A stretch of 64,000 nucleotides of DNA from Candidatus Hydrogenedentota bacterium. Its GTDB lineage: Bacteria > Hydrogenedentota > Hydrogenedentia > Hydrogenedentales > CAITNO01. The notes below the pieces were generated by a model. That model saw only the letters and a program-made list of their open reading frames with translations, had not been told where the DNA came from and made no database searches. Shown here piece after piece: positions 8,344 to 17,117 of the stretch; the first letter of the stretch is position 1; every line of letters starts with the position of its first letter. Both the position numbers and the translations under genes were made by a program. The stretch is from the NCBI GenBank assembly GCA_903893795.1, contig CAITNO010000068.1, positions 1 through 64,000 on the forward strand. The letters are read 5' to 3'.

Positions 8344-9243
8344 CTACCGCTTCCACGGCGGTGTGGCGGGCAGATACTTGTCGAACTCTTCAATCAACGA
8401 GGCCTCATATTCACCGGCATAGGTGCCCGCAAAGAAACGGTCCAGACCTTCCTCGTAAAGCCGCTGCCAGGATTTTTCCTCCTCACCGGGATTGATGGGG
8501 AAGAACAGGGCATTATTGGCCCGGGCCGCCTTGAGGTCGCCGTTGGCGTCGCCAATCATCAGAATTTGGGATTTCTCATACCGGCCCTCGGAGGCAAACT
8601 GGATGTGCTCAGACTTCGTGCCCACCTCCTGGCCGTTGATGCAGAAGACGTACTTGTCCATATCCTGCTCGGCCCATTCACGTTCCAGCGCCTCGCCCGG
8701 GGTCTGGGAACAGACCATCATGTCGGCATGGGCTTGCGCCTTTTCCAGGCATTCCCGCACATAGGGGAAGGGGGGGAGGCCGCCCTGCACAATCTCCTCA
8801 ATGGTCTTGTTGACGTCCACGCTCCATGCCAGTGCCTGGTGGACATCGGGCATTTCGGAGGCCGGATGTTCCGCGCAGTAGGCTTTCAGGGCCGGATTGC
8901 CGAGCTTCGTTTCTTTCTCGCCCCAGGCCCGCAGGTTGGGAATATCGGGCAGTGTGATGCCCCGCGCCATGGGCGCATCCCACTCGGCCAGCAGGTCGAG
9001 GGTCATGAAGAGCGCCGGAAAACGGTTGACCCCGCGCCACTTGGAATACAGATTCACAAATTCCCCGGCCATCCGCGCGTACTTGGACACCGCCTGCAGG
9101 TTCCAGTGCTTGATGATGTTGGGGATGAAGCACTCCTTGTGCTTGATTTCCATCGTGTCAAAGGCACAGCCGTCCGAATCGATGGCAATCAGAAAAGAAT
9201 GCTCCGGCTGGCGGGCTTTCAGCGTGGCCACAGGGTCGCTCAT
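8344..9243 (-). CDS. HAD-superfamily hydrolase
   Basis: A 299-residue HAD-fold protein. Motif I is IDSDGCAFDT (residues 21-30) with both aspartates of the DxD pair. Motif II is probably VCSQTP, and motif IV is MIGDANGDLKAA with the acidic pair. A long helical cap occupies roughly residues 35-190, which is larger than in typical phosphoglycolate phosphatases. It probably hydrolyses a phosphate monoester, substrate unknown. Start at ATG 9243, with AAGGAG 11 nt upstream; a longer frame to 9303 lacks support. It shares a strand and tight spacing with the URO-D-like gene downstream and lies 232 bp from the SDR gene upstream. Confidence 0.8.
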   Translation of the reverse strand: MSDPVATLKARQPEHSFLIAIDSDGCAFDTMEIKHKECFIPNIIKHWNLQAVSKYARMAGEFVNLYSKWRGVNRFPALFMTLDLLAEWDAPMARGITLPDIPNLRAWGEKETKLGNPALKAYCAEHPASEMPDVHQALAWSVDVNKTIEEIVQGGLPPFPYVRECLEKAQAHADMMVCSQTPGEALEREWAEQDMDKYVFCINGQEVGTKSEHIQFASEGRYEKSQILMIGDANGDLKAARANNALFFPINPGEEEKSWQRLYEEGLDRFFAGTYAGEYEASLIEEFDKYLPATPPWKR

Positions 9244-9474
9244 GGGAAAATGGACTCCTTTATATACTGCTCTTTGATTCACGTTTCCGGGTGGTTCACC
9301 CAAGGAAAGCCGAACTCACCCAAATTCTTCCGACTATATAAACATGGATACACAGAATGCGCAGGATTCAAGACAAGAGGCTTCTTCCTTCCTTCCTATC
9401 CTGTCCATCCATGTTCAACGCTCTGCCTTCCGTTTTCCGTCGGGCCTTCGTGCTCTTCGTGCCTCTGTGGTTCA

Positions 9475-10305
9475 CTAAACTCCAGAGAAGGCCGAGAATC
9501 CGCCGTCTACGGGCAGCACAATACCGGTCACAAAGCGCGACGCATCGCTGGCGAGCCACACCGTCGCACCCACCAGGTCCTCCGGCGTGCCATAACGGCC
9601 CATCGGCGTGTGACCGATAATGGTTTTGCCGCGCTGGGTCGGTTCACCCGTTTCCTTGTCGGTTAGCAGGAAACGATTCTGTTCCGTCAGGAAAAAGCCC
9701 GGCGCAATAGCATTGACCCGGAGCTTGGTGTTGTATTCCTGCGCCAGATGCACCGCCAGCCACTGGGTGAAATTGCTCACCGCCGCCTTGGCCGCGCTGT
9801 AACCGGGAATGCGGGTCAGCGGACGAAACGCGTTCATGGACGATATATTAATGATGGACGCGCCGTCCGGATTGTCCAGCATCGCCTTGACAAAAATCTG
9901 GGAGGGGAGAATGGTACCGCCGGTCAGGTTCAGTTCAAACACCTTCTGCAATGCCTCGCCCGGCAGGTCAAAGAAGGTCTGCTCCGGCGAAGTCGTGGCA
10001 CCCTTCATGTTCCCGCCCACGGCGTTGACCAGGATGTCCACCCTGCCAAAGTCCTTGACGATGGCGTCGCAGCAGGCTTGGACGGTCGTCCGGTCGAAGG
10101 CGTTCATGAGGTAGCCCTCACTCCTGCCGCCCGCCGCCTTGATGCGCTCCGCGCAGGCCTTGGCCATGTCCGGCAGCAGATCCGCCACGGCCACCGTCGC
10201 ACCCGCCTGGGCCAACCCCTCGGCAATGGCCCCGCCCAATACGCCGCCGCCGCCGGTAACCACCGCCACTTTTCCGGAAAGATCAAACAATGCTGGAGCG
10301 CCCAC
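9475..10305 (-). CDS. SDR oxidoreductase, D-mannonate oxidoreductase-like
   Basis: A 276-residue classical short-chain dehydrogenase. Cofactor loop TGGGGVLG (17-24), NAVGG, catalytic Ser around 155, and YSAAK with Tyr169 and Lys173. The C-terminal blocks NAIAPGFFLTEQNRFLL, the TPMGRYGTPEDL stretch and PVDGGFSAFSGV match the YjmF type of fructuronate/mannonate oxidoreductase rather than FabG. Such enzymes reduce D-fructuronate to D-mannonate in uronate catabolism. Starts with GTG at 10305, AAAGGA 9 nt upstream. No other uronate genes (uxaC, uxuA) are in view, so the physiological substrate is inferred from family only. The 171-bp gap downstream holds no recognisable gene. Confidence 0.83.
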   Translation of the reverse strand: MGAPALFDLSGKVAVVTGGGGVLGGAIAEGLAQAGATVAVADLLPDMAKACAERIKAAGGRSEGYLMNAFDRTTVQACCDAIVKDFGRVDILVNAVGGNMKGATTSPEQTFFDLPGEALQKVFELNLTGGTILPSQIFVKAMLDNPDGASIINISSMNAFRPLTRIPGYSAAKAAVSNFTQWLAVHLAQEYNTKLRVNAIAPGFFLTEQNRFLLTDKETGEPTQRGKTIIGHTPMGRYGTPEDLVGATVWLASDASRFVTGIVLPVDGGFSAFSGV

Positions 10306-10443
10306 GGGTGCAGTCCTTTCTAGTCATTTGCCTTGGTTGGTTTTGGCCGCCCCGAAGGACCGTGTAAGGGAGATGACGGTTGGGGAGACGCAACGCGCAT
10401 AGGATAATACCCTCTGTCTCCGCAATCAAGAAAAACAAGTAAA

Positions 10444-10476
10444 AAACAAGTAGGAGCCCCCGCCTGCGGAGGCCCC
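10444..10476 (-). terminator. Rho-independent terminator of the DUF1559 gene
   Basis: On the minus strand GCCTCCGC-ag-GCGGGGGC (10473-10456) forms an 8-bp stem with one G-T pair. It is followed by TCCTACTTGTTTTTTACTTG, 27 bases after the stop codon. Confidence 0.6.
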
Positions 10477-10502
10477 GAAAGGAATGTCTTTATAAGAATC
10501 TC

Positions 10503-11384
10503 TTAGAACAGGGCGGACAGCAGCACGCCCAGGACGTTGGCTGGATAGGTCGACGGCCACTTCAGGAATTCCGAATGGCCGTCCATGAACACGACATTGC
10601 CGCCGCCCGGAACGTGGTTGAAGGTGCTTGCCTGGCCATAGACCGCGATTTCGTCCCACATGACCGGAATCTGGCTGGCCGCCTGGTTGCTGGCCGCGGA
10701 ATTGTTGATGTCGGTGATGAAGAACCGCTCCACGCCGATGCGCAACCGCGGGATGGGACCCATGGCGCTGTCTTTCAGGTCATTCGTTTTGGTTATATCC
10801 CCGGCGCTCTTGGCAAAGTACAGGGTCATTGCACCGGCTATCAGGCTGTCGTTGAGAAAGCTCGCGGCATACCCGGCGATTGCGGTCGCATCATTCAAGT
10901 GCTGCTGCTGATATTCCTGAAGGGTCGGAGGCACCACCCCCGGCTTCAAAACCGCCTGCTCCATGAAGGCCCAGCCGAGATAATAGTAGCTGCCCCGGGC
11001 AAGATTGCAGGCGCGCACCGGCTGGGCGAGGTCGCCGTTGACATGGAAACCCTTCAGAACGCTGTCGCCGTCCGAATCGGACGGGCAGACGCATATCTTG
11101 ACGTCGGTCAAGTACTCCGGGTAGAGCGACGGGCCGTCAAAGCTCGCATCCCAGGCCAGCCCGCCTTCGCAATTGAGCCGCCGGATGGGAGGGAAGGTCT
11201 CCTTCGCCTCGTTGGCGTACATGTTGAACACCAGGCCCATCTGCTTCAGGTTATTCTGGCAGCTCGACCGGCGGGCCGCCTCGCGGGCGCGGGCCAGGGC
11301 CGGCAAGAGTATCGCCGCCAGAATGCCGATAATGGCGATGACCACCAGCAGCTCGATCAGGGTGAATCCACGGATTTTTCGCAT
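10503..11384 (-). CDS. DUF1559 prepilin-like secreted protein
   Basis: A 293-residue protein with a type II secretion/type IV pilin N-terminus: a short basic leader, the cleavage and methylation motif [19 protein letters not shown], then [18 protein letters not shown]. The remaining part is the DUF1559-type globular domain, with the H-X9-DG-like block [19 protein letters not shown] near the C-terminus (VVFMDGH). Such proteins are highly paralogous in planctomycete-like and Hydrogenedentota-like genomes and are thought to be pseudopilins or surface assemblies. The exact role is unknown. The ATG at 11384 has GGAGG 8 nt upstream and begins exactly at the leader. It is monocistronic, with a terminator downstream. 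Confidence 0.92.
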   Translation of the reverse strand: MRKIRGFTLIELLVVIAIIGILAAILLPALARAREAARRSSCQNNLKQMGLVFNMYANEAKETFPPIRRLNCEGGLAWDASFDGPSLYPEYLTDVKICVCPSDSDGDSVLKGFHVNGDLAQPVRACNLARGSYYYLGWAFMEQAVLKPGVVPPTLQEYQQQHLNDATAIAGYAASFLNDSLIAGAMTLYFAKSAGDITKTNDLKDSAMGPIPRLRIGVERFFITDINNSAASNQAASQIPVMWDEIAVYGQASTFNHVPGGGNVVFMDGHSEFLKWPSTYPANVLGVLLSALF

Positions 11385-11622
11385 TGCTGTGACCTCCTGA
11401 AAAGTATAAAACCCAAGGCCCTTCTTGAGGGAGACCATTCCCGCAATAGAAACCATTAAGCCGACCATAAATCCATTGTACGTATTTTTCCGAAGAATGC
11501 AAACAGGGTCACTCGGAGAATGAAGCAGTGGTCGACAGGACGGCAACGCGCCTCCTGCACACTGCGGGGGAATCCGACAAATTGACACCGGAGAGGCCGG
11601 GTGCTATACTCAAATTACTTGA

Positions 11623-11698
11623 GCGGGACTAACTCAGTTGGTAGAGTGCCAGCTTCCCAAGCTGGATGTCGCGGGTTCGAACCCCGTGTCCCGCTCCA
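11623..11698 (+). tRNA. tRNA-Gly (anticodon CCC)
   Basis: A complete 76-nt cloverleaf. Acceptor GCGGGAC pairs with GTCCCGC; D arm ACTC...GAGT; anticodon stem CCAGC/GCTGG with loop TTCCCAA (anticodon CCC). The T arm GCGGG/CCCGT carries TTCGAAC, and CCA is encoded. Its 3' half (from 11650) is supplied by the integrated element and is repeated perfectly at 31531-31588. Confidence 0.96.
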
Positions 11699-13364
11699 TT
11701 TCTTTTTGTGCCATCCTTTGAAAACCCGCGTCAATAGCTGATGAAACGTGTTCTCTGCTAGTTGTTCCTCTTTCCTGTTCTTTCGATGAGGAAATGCCAA
11801 TTAATGCAGGTTTTTGGCATGCAACGCCTGCTGTTGGGGGAGGATTTGGGGCGTCCGGATTCTGCCCTATAACGGCTAACTCCGCGGCCAGTTCAAGCGG
11901 GGACTGTGCGGGCAATGTCGGCAAATGGTTCACCGCGTTTCCAACGTCTGCCAGTCCCAGATGAAGGTAGACGGCGGTGGTCAGCGTAGGTGTGCTGTGC
12001 CGCATGGCCTTCTGGACAATCTGTAACGGCGCACCGCTTCGCGCAAGCATGGTGCCGTAGGTATGCCGAAGAGCGTGAATATCAATGACGCGTCCTGCAC
12101 CGTCGCGGGTGTCTATCCGCTCGACTTCGCAGTCTTCGCCCTTCTTCTTGCCAATGGCTTTGACGGTCACCGCAAGCTTGGCGGCAAGCGCGTCCTGTTG
12201 GAACACTCGGCTCATGTTCGCGGGCACGTCAAACAGTGGCGCAGCATTCAGGACAGTCGCGTCAAAGTCCACCACAGACGCGCCACGCTGCCCCACAAGA
12301 CGCGCACGGCGCTCCCGGAGATAGTCCTTGAGTTCAGGGACGAACCCGGCAGGTACGGGAATCTGAGCGCCACGCCGGGCCTTTTCATTCTTCGCTTCAA
12401 GAATCAGGTGAGGATGTGCATCATCGAGGCGGACAGCACCGATGCAGATGCTGCGCAATTCACCGTGTCGGAGCCCCGTCAGCACCAGTGTCTTGTAGAA
12501 GGTTGACCGCACGATGCCCAACCAGATCGCCGCGTCCTTCGTCTTGTCGGTGGGCTTTGCGCCCGCCTTGCCTTTGTCAGGTCCGCGATTGATTTTCTGC
12601 GCCTCAGCCAAGGGCCGGGTCAGTGTGGCGTGACACAGCCGTTGGATTTCTTCCGGCGTCAATGCACGGCGGATATGGCGGCGGTCAGCGCGTTCATCGC
12701 GTTTCACTGTGCCCGCGAACGGGTTCACCTTCACGTACCCTTGACGGGCGCACCATGTGCCGAAGGCGGTGAAGGCTGTAACGTGGACGTTGTGCATCCG
12801 GGCACCCATGACAGTTTTGGGTTTCTTCGGGTCTTTCGGGGTGGTGGCCCTCATGGCCAGATACTGTTCAAGCCCCGGTCGGTCCATGTCGCGCAACGTG
12901 CGCCATCCCATCGCTGCGCCGTCGGCTTTCAGCAGTGCGTCCCATTCCGTCGCGCAATCCTTGGAGCATCCTCGCGCAAGCATGCTGTCCTTGAATGCCT
13001 TCACGGTCTCCGCGTAGTCGCGGTGTCCCTGTTTCGCCGTGTCAGTTTCTTTCACCGACATGATGCCCGCCCGGATGCGGTCCTGTTCTGCGGTGTACTT
13101 TCTCAACACAGCCAGTGCTGCGTCCTTGTCAGTGGTCTTAGTGGTTCGTTCCACAGTGGCCCCCGATGCAAGCGTGTACTTCGCATACCAGACATCGCTT
13201 TCAATCACGACGCGGGCCGCGCCGTCCATGGCGGTGGTCACACGCGCCGTCTGTTTCTGTCCGCGTCCATCCGTCCAGCGGGCAAACCGGGTCTTGCCGC
13301 GCATGAACAATTCCGCGCCGGTCGGCATGGGCTTGTGGGAGAATTTTTTTTTCAGGCTTGCCAT
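11634..13364 (-). CDS. int: tyrosine recombinase / integrase, C-terminus running into tRNA
   Basis: Catalyses site-specific integration and excision at tRNA-Gly. The 576-residue frame has an N-terminal arm-binding region, a core-binding domain, and a catalytic domain with TGLRHGELRSI (first Arg), a Lys region, HALRHTYGT (H-x-x-R), MRHST (His) and TAVYLHL (nucleophile Tyr). After about residue 490 it is a low-complexity linker. The last 22 residues are read antisense through the tRNA (the familiar artefact-like DTGFEPATSSLGS), ending WHSTN then stop at 11634. The attachment site is therefore inside the coding frame. In the excised circle the frame would continue 68 residues into 31530-31326 instead, giving 639 residues. 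Starts 3 bp after the HTH gene, so the two form one operon. Confidence 0.93.
   Translation of the reverse strand: MASLKKKFSHKPMPTGAELFMRGKTRFARWTDGRGQKQTARVTTAMDGAARVVIESDVWYAKYTLASGATVERTTKTTDKDAALAVLRKYTAEQDRIRAGIMSVKETDTAKQGHRDYAETVKAFKDSMLARGCSKDCATEWDALLKADGAAMGWRTLRDMDRPGLEQYLAMRATTPKDPKKPKTVMGARMHNVHVTAFTAFGTWCARQGYVKVNPFAGTVKRDERADRRHIRRALTPEEIQRLCHATLTRPLAEAQKINRGPDKGKAGAKPTDKTKDAAIWLGIVRSTFYKTLVLTGLRHGELRSICIGAVRLDDAHPHLILEAKNEKARRGAQIPVPAGFVPELKDYLRERRARLVGQRGASVVDFDATVLNAAPLFDVPANMSRVFQQDALAAKLAVTVKAIGKKKGEDCEVERIDTRDGAGRVIDIHALRHTYGTMLARSGAPLQIVQKAMRHSTPTLTTAVYLHLGLADVGNAVNHLPTLPAQSPLELAAELAVIGQNPDAPNPPPTAGVACQKPALIGISSSKEQERGTTSREHVSSAIDAGFQRMAQKEMERDTGFEPATSSLGSWHSTN
11650..11707. 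repeat. attL, 58-bp direct repeat in tRNA-Gly
   Basis: Identical over 58 bp to 31531-31588. It starts in the anticodon stem of the tRNA and ends in a run of T nine bases past CCA. The flanks differ immediately outside. This is the standard layout of a tRNA-targeting tyrosine recombinase. Confidence 0.95.
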
Positions 13365-13367
13365 GGG

Positions 13368-13574
13368 TTACTTGCTCCCTTTGGTCTTGGGCCGCAGTTC
13401 CAGTGCGAAGTACTCGGCCAGCTTGTCTACCGCGTCGGTGGTCAACGTTAGTTGCGTACCGTTGAGCCATTTCACCAGAGAAATACGGCAGACACCCGTA
13501 TCGCTGGCAATCTTGCGTTGCGACAGTCCGCTGTCAGCAATTGCCTTCCGGAGGCTTTCTGATACAGTACTCAT
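13368..13574 (-). CDS. small HTH regulator (Cro/C1-like or excisionase-like)
   Basis: A 68-residue protein that is essentially one helix-turn-helix: SESLRKAIADSGLSQRKIASDTGV followed by the recognition helix region CRISLVKWLNG. It is upstream of and nearly abutting the integrase gene (3-bp gap), where satellites and prophages carry a Cro-like repressor or directionality factor. The frame is open upstream to 13754, but the upstream residues are compositionally different, so I start at ATG 13574. The start overlaps a partial palindrome GTAG-N6-CTAC (13574-13588) that could be an autoregulatory operator. The function is inferred from context. Confidence 0.72.
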   Translation of the reverse strand: MSTVSESLRKAIADSGLSQRKIASDTGVCRISLVKWLNGTQLTLTTDAVDKLAEYFALELRPKTKGSK

Positions 13575-13584
13575 GTAGTATAGG

Positions 13585-13797
13585 CTACCATATCGCGTCC
13601 AGCATGTCAAGGGGTTGTTTTCGCTTCCCCATATTGGCCTGATTTTCGTGCCAAACGGGACGGAATCGTGTCTTCTTTGAATCGGACCGGTACACCAGCC
13701 GAAGGGGGCCGTGAACCGGACCGGCCGCATAGATGTCGTCATTTGCTGTTCCATTCATTTGAATCATGCGATACAGTGCGTAGGTGTCGCGCATCAC
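13585..13797 (-). CDS. possible 70-residue protein of unknown function
   Basis: An open frame of 70 codons, GTG or the adjacent ATG start, ending 10 bp before the HTH gene on the same strand. Composition is plausible for a protein (MRDTYALYRMIQMNG at the start, MGKRKQPLDMLDAIW at the end), but there is no recognisable domain and no strong ribosome site. It could be the leader gene of the HTH-integrase operon or non-coding. Confidence 0.35.
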   Translation of the reverse strand: MMRDTYALYRMIQMNGTANDDIYAAGPVHGPLRLVYRSDSKKTRFRPVWHENQANMGKRKQPLDMLDAIW

Positions 13798-13831
13798 GCT
13801 TCAGCCAACTTGTGCCACACTATGACCCGCA

Positions 13832-14127
13832 CCTGACGGTCAAACTTACTGTCAGTCTTACTGTCAGGCTGTAACTCTATATTTATCAATTGTTTATATT
13901 AATTACTGACAGATGACAGTAAAAAATGAAGTGTCTACGTATAGGAAAAGAACATATGACTCGTGGAGAGGAAGAGAGAGAGAGACGGCGTGTGCGTACT
14001 ATAAGGGGTGGCACTTCTCAAAATGCTGTCATCTGTCAGGAAGGCGTGTAAGTGCTGTGTGTGTAAGGTTTTACGGCCTGACGGCACTAAATAGACAACT
14101 GTCATCTGTCAGTCTCCTGTCATCTGT
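13832..14127. repeat. iteron-like repeat array with AT-rich core
   Basis: The 14-mer CTGTCATCTGTCAG occurs at 14026-14039 and 14099-14112. A near-identical copy is inverted at 13905-13920, an 11-base partial copy lies at 14117-14127, and two half-units ACTGTCAG sit 12 bp apart at 13848 and 13860. Between them 13871-13906 is strongly AT-rich (TATATTTATC, TGTTTATATTAATTA). No convincing gene lies between 13798 and 14198. This arrangement is that of a replicon origin bound by an initiator, or of an integrase/excisionase arm-site cluster. Confidence 0.6.
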
Positions 14128-14198
14128 TCGGACGAGTATGGCCATGATTCCCGGCACGAGGCTGGGGCGGTCGGCTTTGCCCGCCTGCCGATTGTAGC

Positions 14199-14510
14199 CT
14201 AGGTATCCATTTCTTCATCGAACTTTATCTCCTGTTCCTCCCACGCCGAGTTCTCCGGCGCACTTTGGTTCGATGGTGTCGTGTGCGGTAGAAACATACC
14301 GGGAACGCGGAAGCTGTACGCGCTGCCGGTCTCCTTGTGGCCGACCTTCTCAATGAACACGCCTGCCTGTCTCAACAAGGGCTCAGCGCTCTTCAAGCGC
14401 CGTCCTAACACCTCGGCTGTTTTGTATGGAAAGTCTTGCGTAAATTCTTTCGCCACGCGTCCCAGCGCCACGAAGAGCTGGGTTGTGGTTACGCAATTCT
14501 GCGCTGCCAA
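14199..14510 (-). CDS. downstream frame of a probably frameshifted gene
   Basis: A 103-residue frame (nominal TTG start) overlapping the 3' part of the 14383-15249 gene in the +1 frame. Its composition is more protein-like than the end of the overlapping frame: TTTQLFVALGRVAKEFTQ, FPYKTAEVLGRRLKSAEPLL, FIEKVGHKETGSAYSFRVPG. No stand-alone start or ribosome site is evident. It is most simply the C-terminal part of one protein whose N-terminal part is in the other frame, through a frameshift near 14515-14535. No domain is recognised. Confidence 0.5.
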   Translation of the reverse strand: MAAQNCVTTTQLFVALGRVAKEFTQDFPYKTAEVLGRRLKSAEPLLRQAGVFIEKVGHKETGSAYSFRVPGMFLPHTTPSNQSAPENSAWEEQEIKFDEEMDT

Positions 14511-15249
14511 GACAGTACTCGTGTGTTAAGGTACCCTTATGCAGCGTGTGATTTTCCCGGCGGATGTCCTTGTGCTTCGCAGCCAGCGACCGTATGCCGA
14601 TCTTGAATGTCGCCTGCTTGTCTTGCGGAACGTCGAAATGCTCTGCCAATCCAGAAAGGGTATACCATTCCCTGCGCCCCGATTTTTCTATATCATCCAG
14701 CATCTCGGTCCGCCAATCCGCGCCCCGCAGTTCGCCTGCTTTGGCCTTTCGCTTGTCTCTGAGACCCTCTGTGCGCTTTGGATAGGCCGGGTGTAACCCT
14801 TGCTCCTTCGCCCATTCCGTCCATTTTGGCGTCAGGTCGTAGACGCTACTCGTGTGCTCTGGGGGGTAGTCCACATAGACAGGAACGAACTGTTCAGGTG
14901 TGAATGAAGCGCCAAGCAGGCGGCTCTGTAACCTGTCCGGAAGCATGTCCAGTTTGACCCCTGTCCTGCGGAACTCGGCTGCAATGTCTGGATATTCCCG
15001 GTCAATAACTTCAAGGACCACGTTCCACTGGCGCATCCTAATTATGGCCACAAGACGTTCAGCGTTGTACTTCAGTTCGCTAAAGCTCTCGCGCCGAATT
15101 TCTGCCGGTGTGTGTTTGTAATCGCACTTCGCGAAGTCTTCTTTGGTCATGCGCGGGTACTTTTGGAATTGCAGCAAGCAGTTCTGCAAGGCATTTATCG
15201 CTTCTAAGGTCAAGCTGATGTGGGCTTGAGAATAAGGCAGCGGCAGCAT
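14383..15249 (-). CDS. unknown protein with winged-helix-like segment
   Basis: A 288-residue protein that I do not recognise. It is rich in charged helices. A segment REWYTLSGLAEHFDVP with the following IGIRSLAAKHKDIR looks like a winged-helix DNA-binding fold. The last 45 or so residues (after about 14520) look poor, and the better frame is the +1 frame at 14199-14510. The real protein may therefore be about 345 residues. It lies between the iteron-like region and the divergent restriction operon, the position of a replication initiator or primase in phage satellites; that role is only a positional guess. AAGGA lies 12 nt before the ATG. Confidence 0.55.
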   Translation of the reverse strand: MLPLPYSQAHISLTLEAINALQNCLLQFQKYPRMTKEDFAKCDYKHTPAEIRRESFSELKYNAERLVAIIRMRQWNVVLEVIDREYPDIAAEFRRTGVKLDMLPDRLQSRLLGASFTPEQFVPVYVDYPPEHTSSVYDLTPKWTEWAKEQGLHPAYPKRTEGLRDKRKAKAGELRGADWRTEMLDDIEKSGRREWYTLSGLAEHFDVPQDKQATFKIGIRSLAAKHKDIRRENHTLHKGTLTHEYCLGSAELRNHNPALRGAGTRGERIYARLSIQNSRGVRTALEER

Positions 15250-15391
15250 TTTTTTTCAGGTCCTTCTCTTTTGCTCGCTTCCGAACGGTCAGTCCTGCAT
15301 AGCGCCGACGGTGGGCCAGCCGAAACCTGAACATTTTAACGCATGGCCGCTCCCGAATGAATGCCTCACCGCAACCAATTGTGTCCCCACC

Positions 15392-15420
15392 TTGATCCTT
15401 TCGCAAGGAAGGCTTATTGT
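15392..15420 (+). promoter_or_regulatory. candidate sigma70-type promoter of the restriction operon
   Basis: TTGATC (15392-15397) and TATTGT (15415-15420) are separated by 17 bp, 120 bp before hsdM. Each box matches 4 of 6 consensus bases. A hairpin-forming stretch around CGGGGAGCTGCCCCG follows at about 15457-15471. The 290-bp divergent gap 15250-15539 holds no other feature I can support. Confidence 0.35.
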
Positions 15421-15539
15421 TATACGCGGTTGGCCAACGTTGGAATACGGGTGCGGGGAGCTGCCCCGTGCCAAGTCTGGAGGAGACGGTGGGTTACGGG
15501 TAGAAGGGCCAGCCGAACGTAGGGAGCATCGGGAGCATC

Positions 15540-17117
15540 GTGGCAGGGAAAACGAAGTCGTCATCGGCCAAGGATTCGGCCGCCAATATCGGATTTGAGG
15601 CGAAGCTGTGGCTTGCGGCGGACAAGCTCCGCAACAACATGGACGCGGCGGAATACAAGCACGTCGTGCTGGGCCTCATCTTCCTGAAATACATCTCCGA
15701 CTCGTTCGAGGAGCACCGTGCCAAGCTGCTTGCGGGCGAGGGCGACTTTGCCGGGGCCAACCCGGAGGACAAGGACGAATATCTCGCCGCCAACGTGTTC
15801 TGGGTGCCCAAGGAGGCCCGCTGGGCGTTCCTTCAGGCCAGCGCCAAGCAGCCGACCATCGGCAAGCTGGTGGACGACGCCATGGTCGCCATCGAGCGCG
15901 ACAACCCGCGCCTCAAAGGTGTCCTGCCCAAGGACTACGCCCGCCCCGCACTGGACAAGCACCGCCTCGGCGAACTCATCGACCTCATCGGCACCATCGG
16001 CTTGGGCGACCAGTCAAACCGGGCCAAGGACGTGCTGGGCCGGGTCTACGAGTACTTCCTGACCCAGTTCGCCTCCGCCGAGGGCAAGAACGGCGGCCAG
16101 TTCTACACCCCGTCCTGCGTGGTGCGCCTGCTCGTCGAGATGATAGCCCCCTACAAGGGCCGCGTCTATGACCCCTGCTGCGGGTCCGGCGGCATGTTCG
16201 TCCAGTCCGAGAAGTTCGCCGAAACCCACGGCGGCAAGGTCGGCGACATCAGCATCTACGGGCAGGAGAGCAACTCCACCACCCGCCGTCTGGCCCTCAT
16301 GAACCTCGCCATCCGGGGCATCGAAGCCGACCTTGGCCCCGAGCAGGCCGACACCTTCCGCCGCGATCTGCACCCCGACCTGCGCGCCGACTACGTCCTT
16401 GCGAACCCGCCCTTCAACGATTCCGACTGGTTCCGCAAGGATGACGACGTGCGCTGGCAGTTTGGCGTGCCGCCCAAGGGCAACGCCAACTTTGCATGGG
16501 TCCAGCACTTCATCCACCACCTCGCGCCCCACGGCATCGCCGGGTTTGTCCTTGCCAACGGCTCCATGTCCTCAAACCAGTCCGGCGAGGGCGACATCCG
16601 CAGGAGCATCATCGAGGCCGATCTGGTCGATTGCATGATCGCCATGCCGGGCCAACTCTTCTACAGCACCCAGATTCCGGTATGCCTATGGTTCCTGACG
16701 CGGGGAAAGAGTGGACGCCACGGACAACACGGACAGCGGGCGCGAAACGGGCAGACGCTCTTCATTGACGCCCGCAAGGTCGGCTCCATGGTGGACCGGA
16801 CGCACCTCGAACTGACCACCGACGATATCACCCGCATCGCCAACACCTACCATGCATGGCGGGGAGAGCAGGGCGTGGGCACCTATGAGGACATTCCCGG
16901 CTTCTGCAAGAGCGCCGTGCTGGAGGAAATCCGAAAGCACGGCCACGTCCTCACGCCGGGCCGCTACGTCGGTGCGGAGGATGTCGAGGACGACGGGGAA
17001 CCCTTCGAGGAGAAGATGCAGAAGCTGTCGGCCACACTGGAACAGCAGTTCGCCGAATCGGCACGGCTGGAGAAGGAGATACGGAAGAATATGAAGGGGC
17101 TGGGGTATGGGCGATAA
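15540..17117 (+). CDS. hsdM: type I restriction-modification N6-adenine methyltransferase subunit
   Basis: Modification subunit of a type I system; it methylates adenine within the HsdS-specified site and forms M2S and R2M2S complexes. The 525 residues carry the N-terminal helical HsdM_N domain (about 15-160), AdoMet motif DPCCGSGG (211-218) and catalytic NPPF (289-292), all intact. The start is GTG at 15540 with GGGAG upstream. It overlaps hsdS by 11 bp. One oddity: residues 391-404 ([14 protein letters not shown]) are a basic low-complexity insert whose DNA (16711-16737) is made of the CACGGACA unit also seen at 54007-54050. The insert lies in a loop that varies naturally between family members, so activity is probably unaffected. 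Confidence 0.95.
   Translation: MAGKTKSSSAKDSAANIGFEAKLWLAADKLRNNMDAAEYKHVVLGLIFLKYISDSFEEHRAKLLAGEGDFAGANPEDKDEYLAANVFWVPKEARWAFLQASAKQPTIGKLVDDAMVAIERDNPRLKGVLPKDYARPALDKHRLGELIDLIGTIGLGDQSNRAKDVLGRVYEYFLTQFASAEGKNGGQFYTPSCVVRLLVEMIAPYKGRVYDPCCGSGGMFVQSEKFAETHGGKVGDISIYGQESNSTTRRLALMNLAIRGIEADLGPEQADTFRRDLHPDLRADYVLANPPFNDSDWFRKDDDVRWQFGVPPKGNANFAWVQHFIHHLAPHGIAGFVLANGSMSSNQSGEGDIRRSIIEADLVDCMIAMPGQLFYSTQIPVCLWFLTRGKSGRHGQHGQRARNGQTLFIDARKVGSMVDRTHLELTTDDITRIANTYHAWRGEQGVGTYEDIPGFCKSAVLEEIRKHGHVLTPGRYVGAEDVEDDGEPFEEKMQKLSATLEQQFAESARLEKEIRKNMKGLGYGR

Noticed and set aside
11615-11800. Minus-strand frame containing GSNPRHPAWEAGTLPTE
   Set aside because: It is the antisense reading of tRNA-Gly, a common false protein; not a gene.
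13848-14127. CRISPR array
   Set aside because: Repeats are 8-14 nt, in both orientations and irregularly spaced; no cas genes anywhere in the window.
15289-15564. Small minus-strand gene in the divergent gap before hsdM
   Set aside because: Proline/serine-rich frame overlapping the hsdM start, with no ribosome site; judged non-coding.
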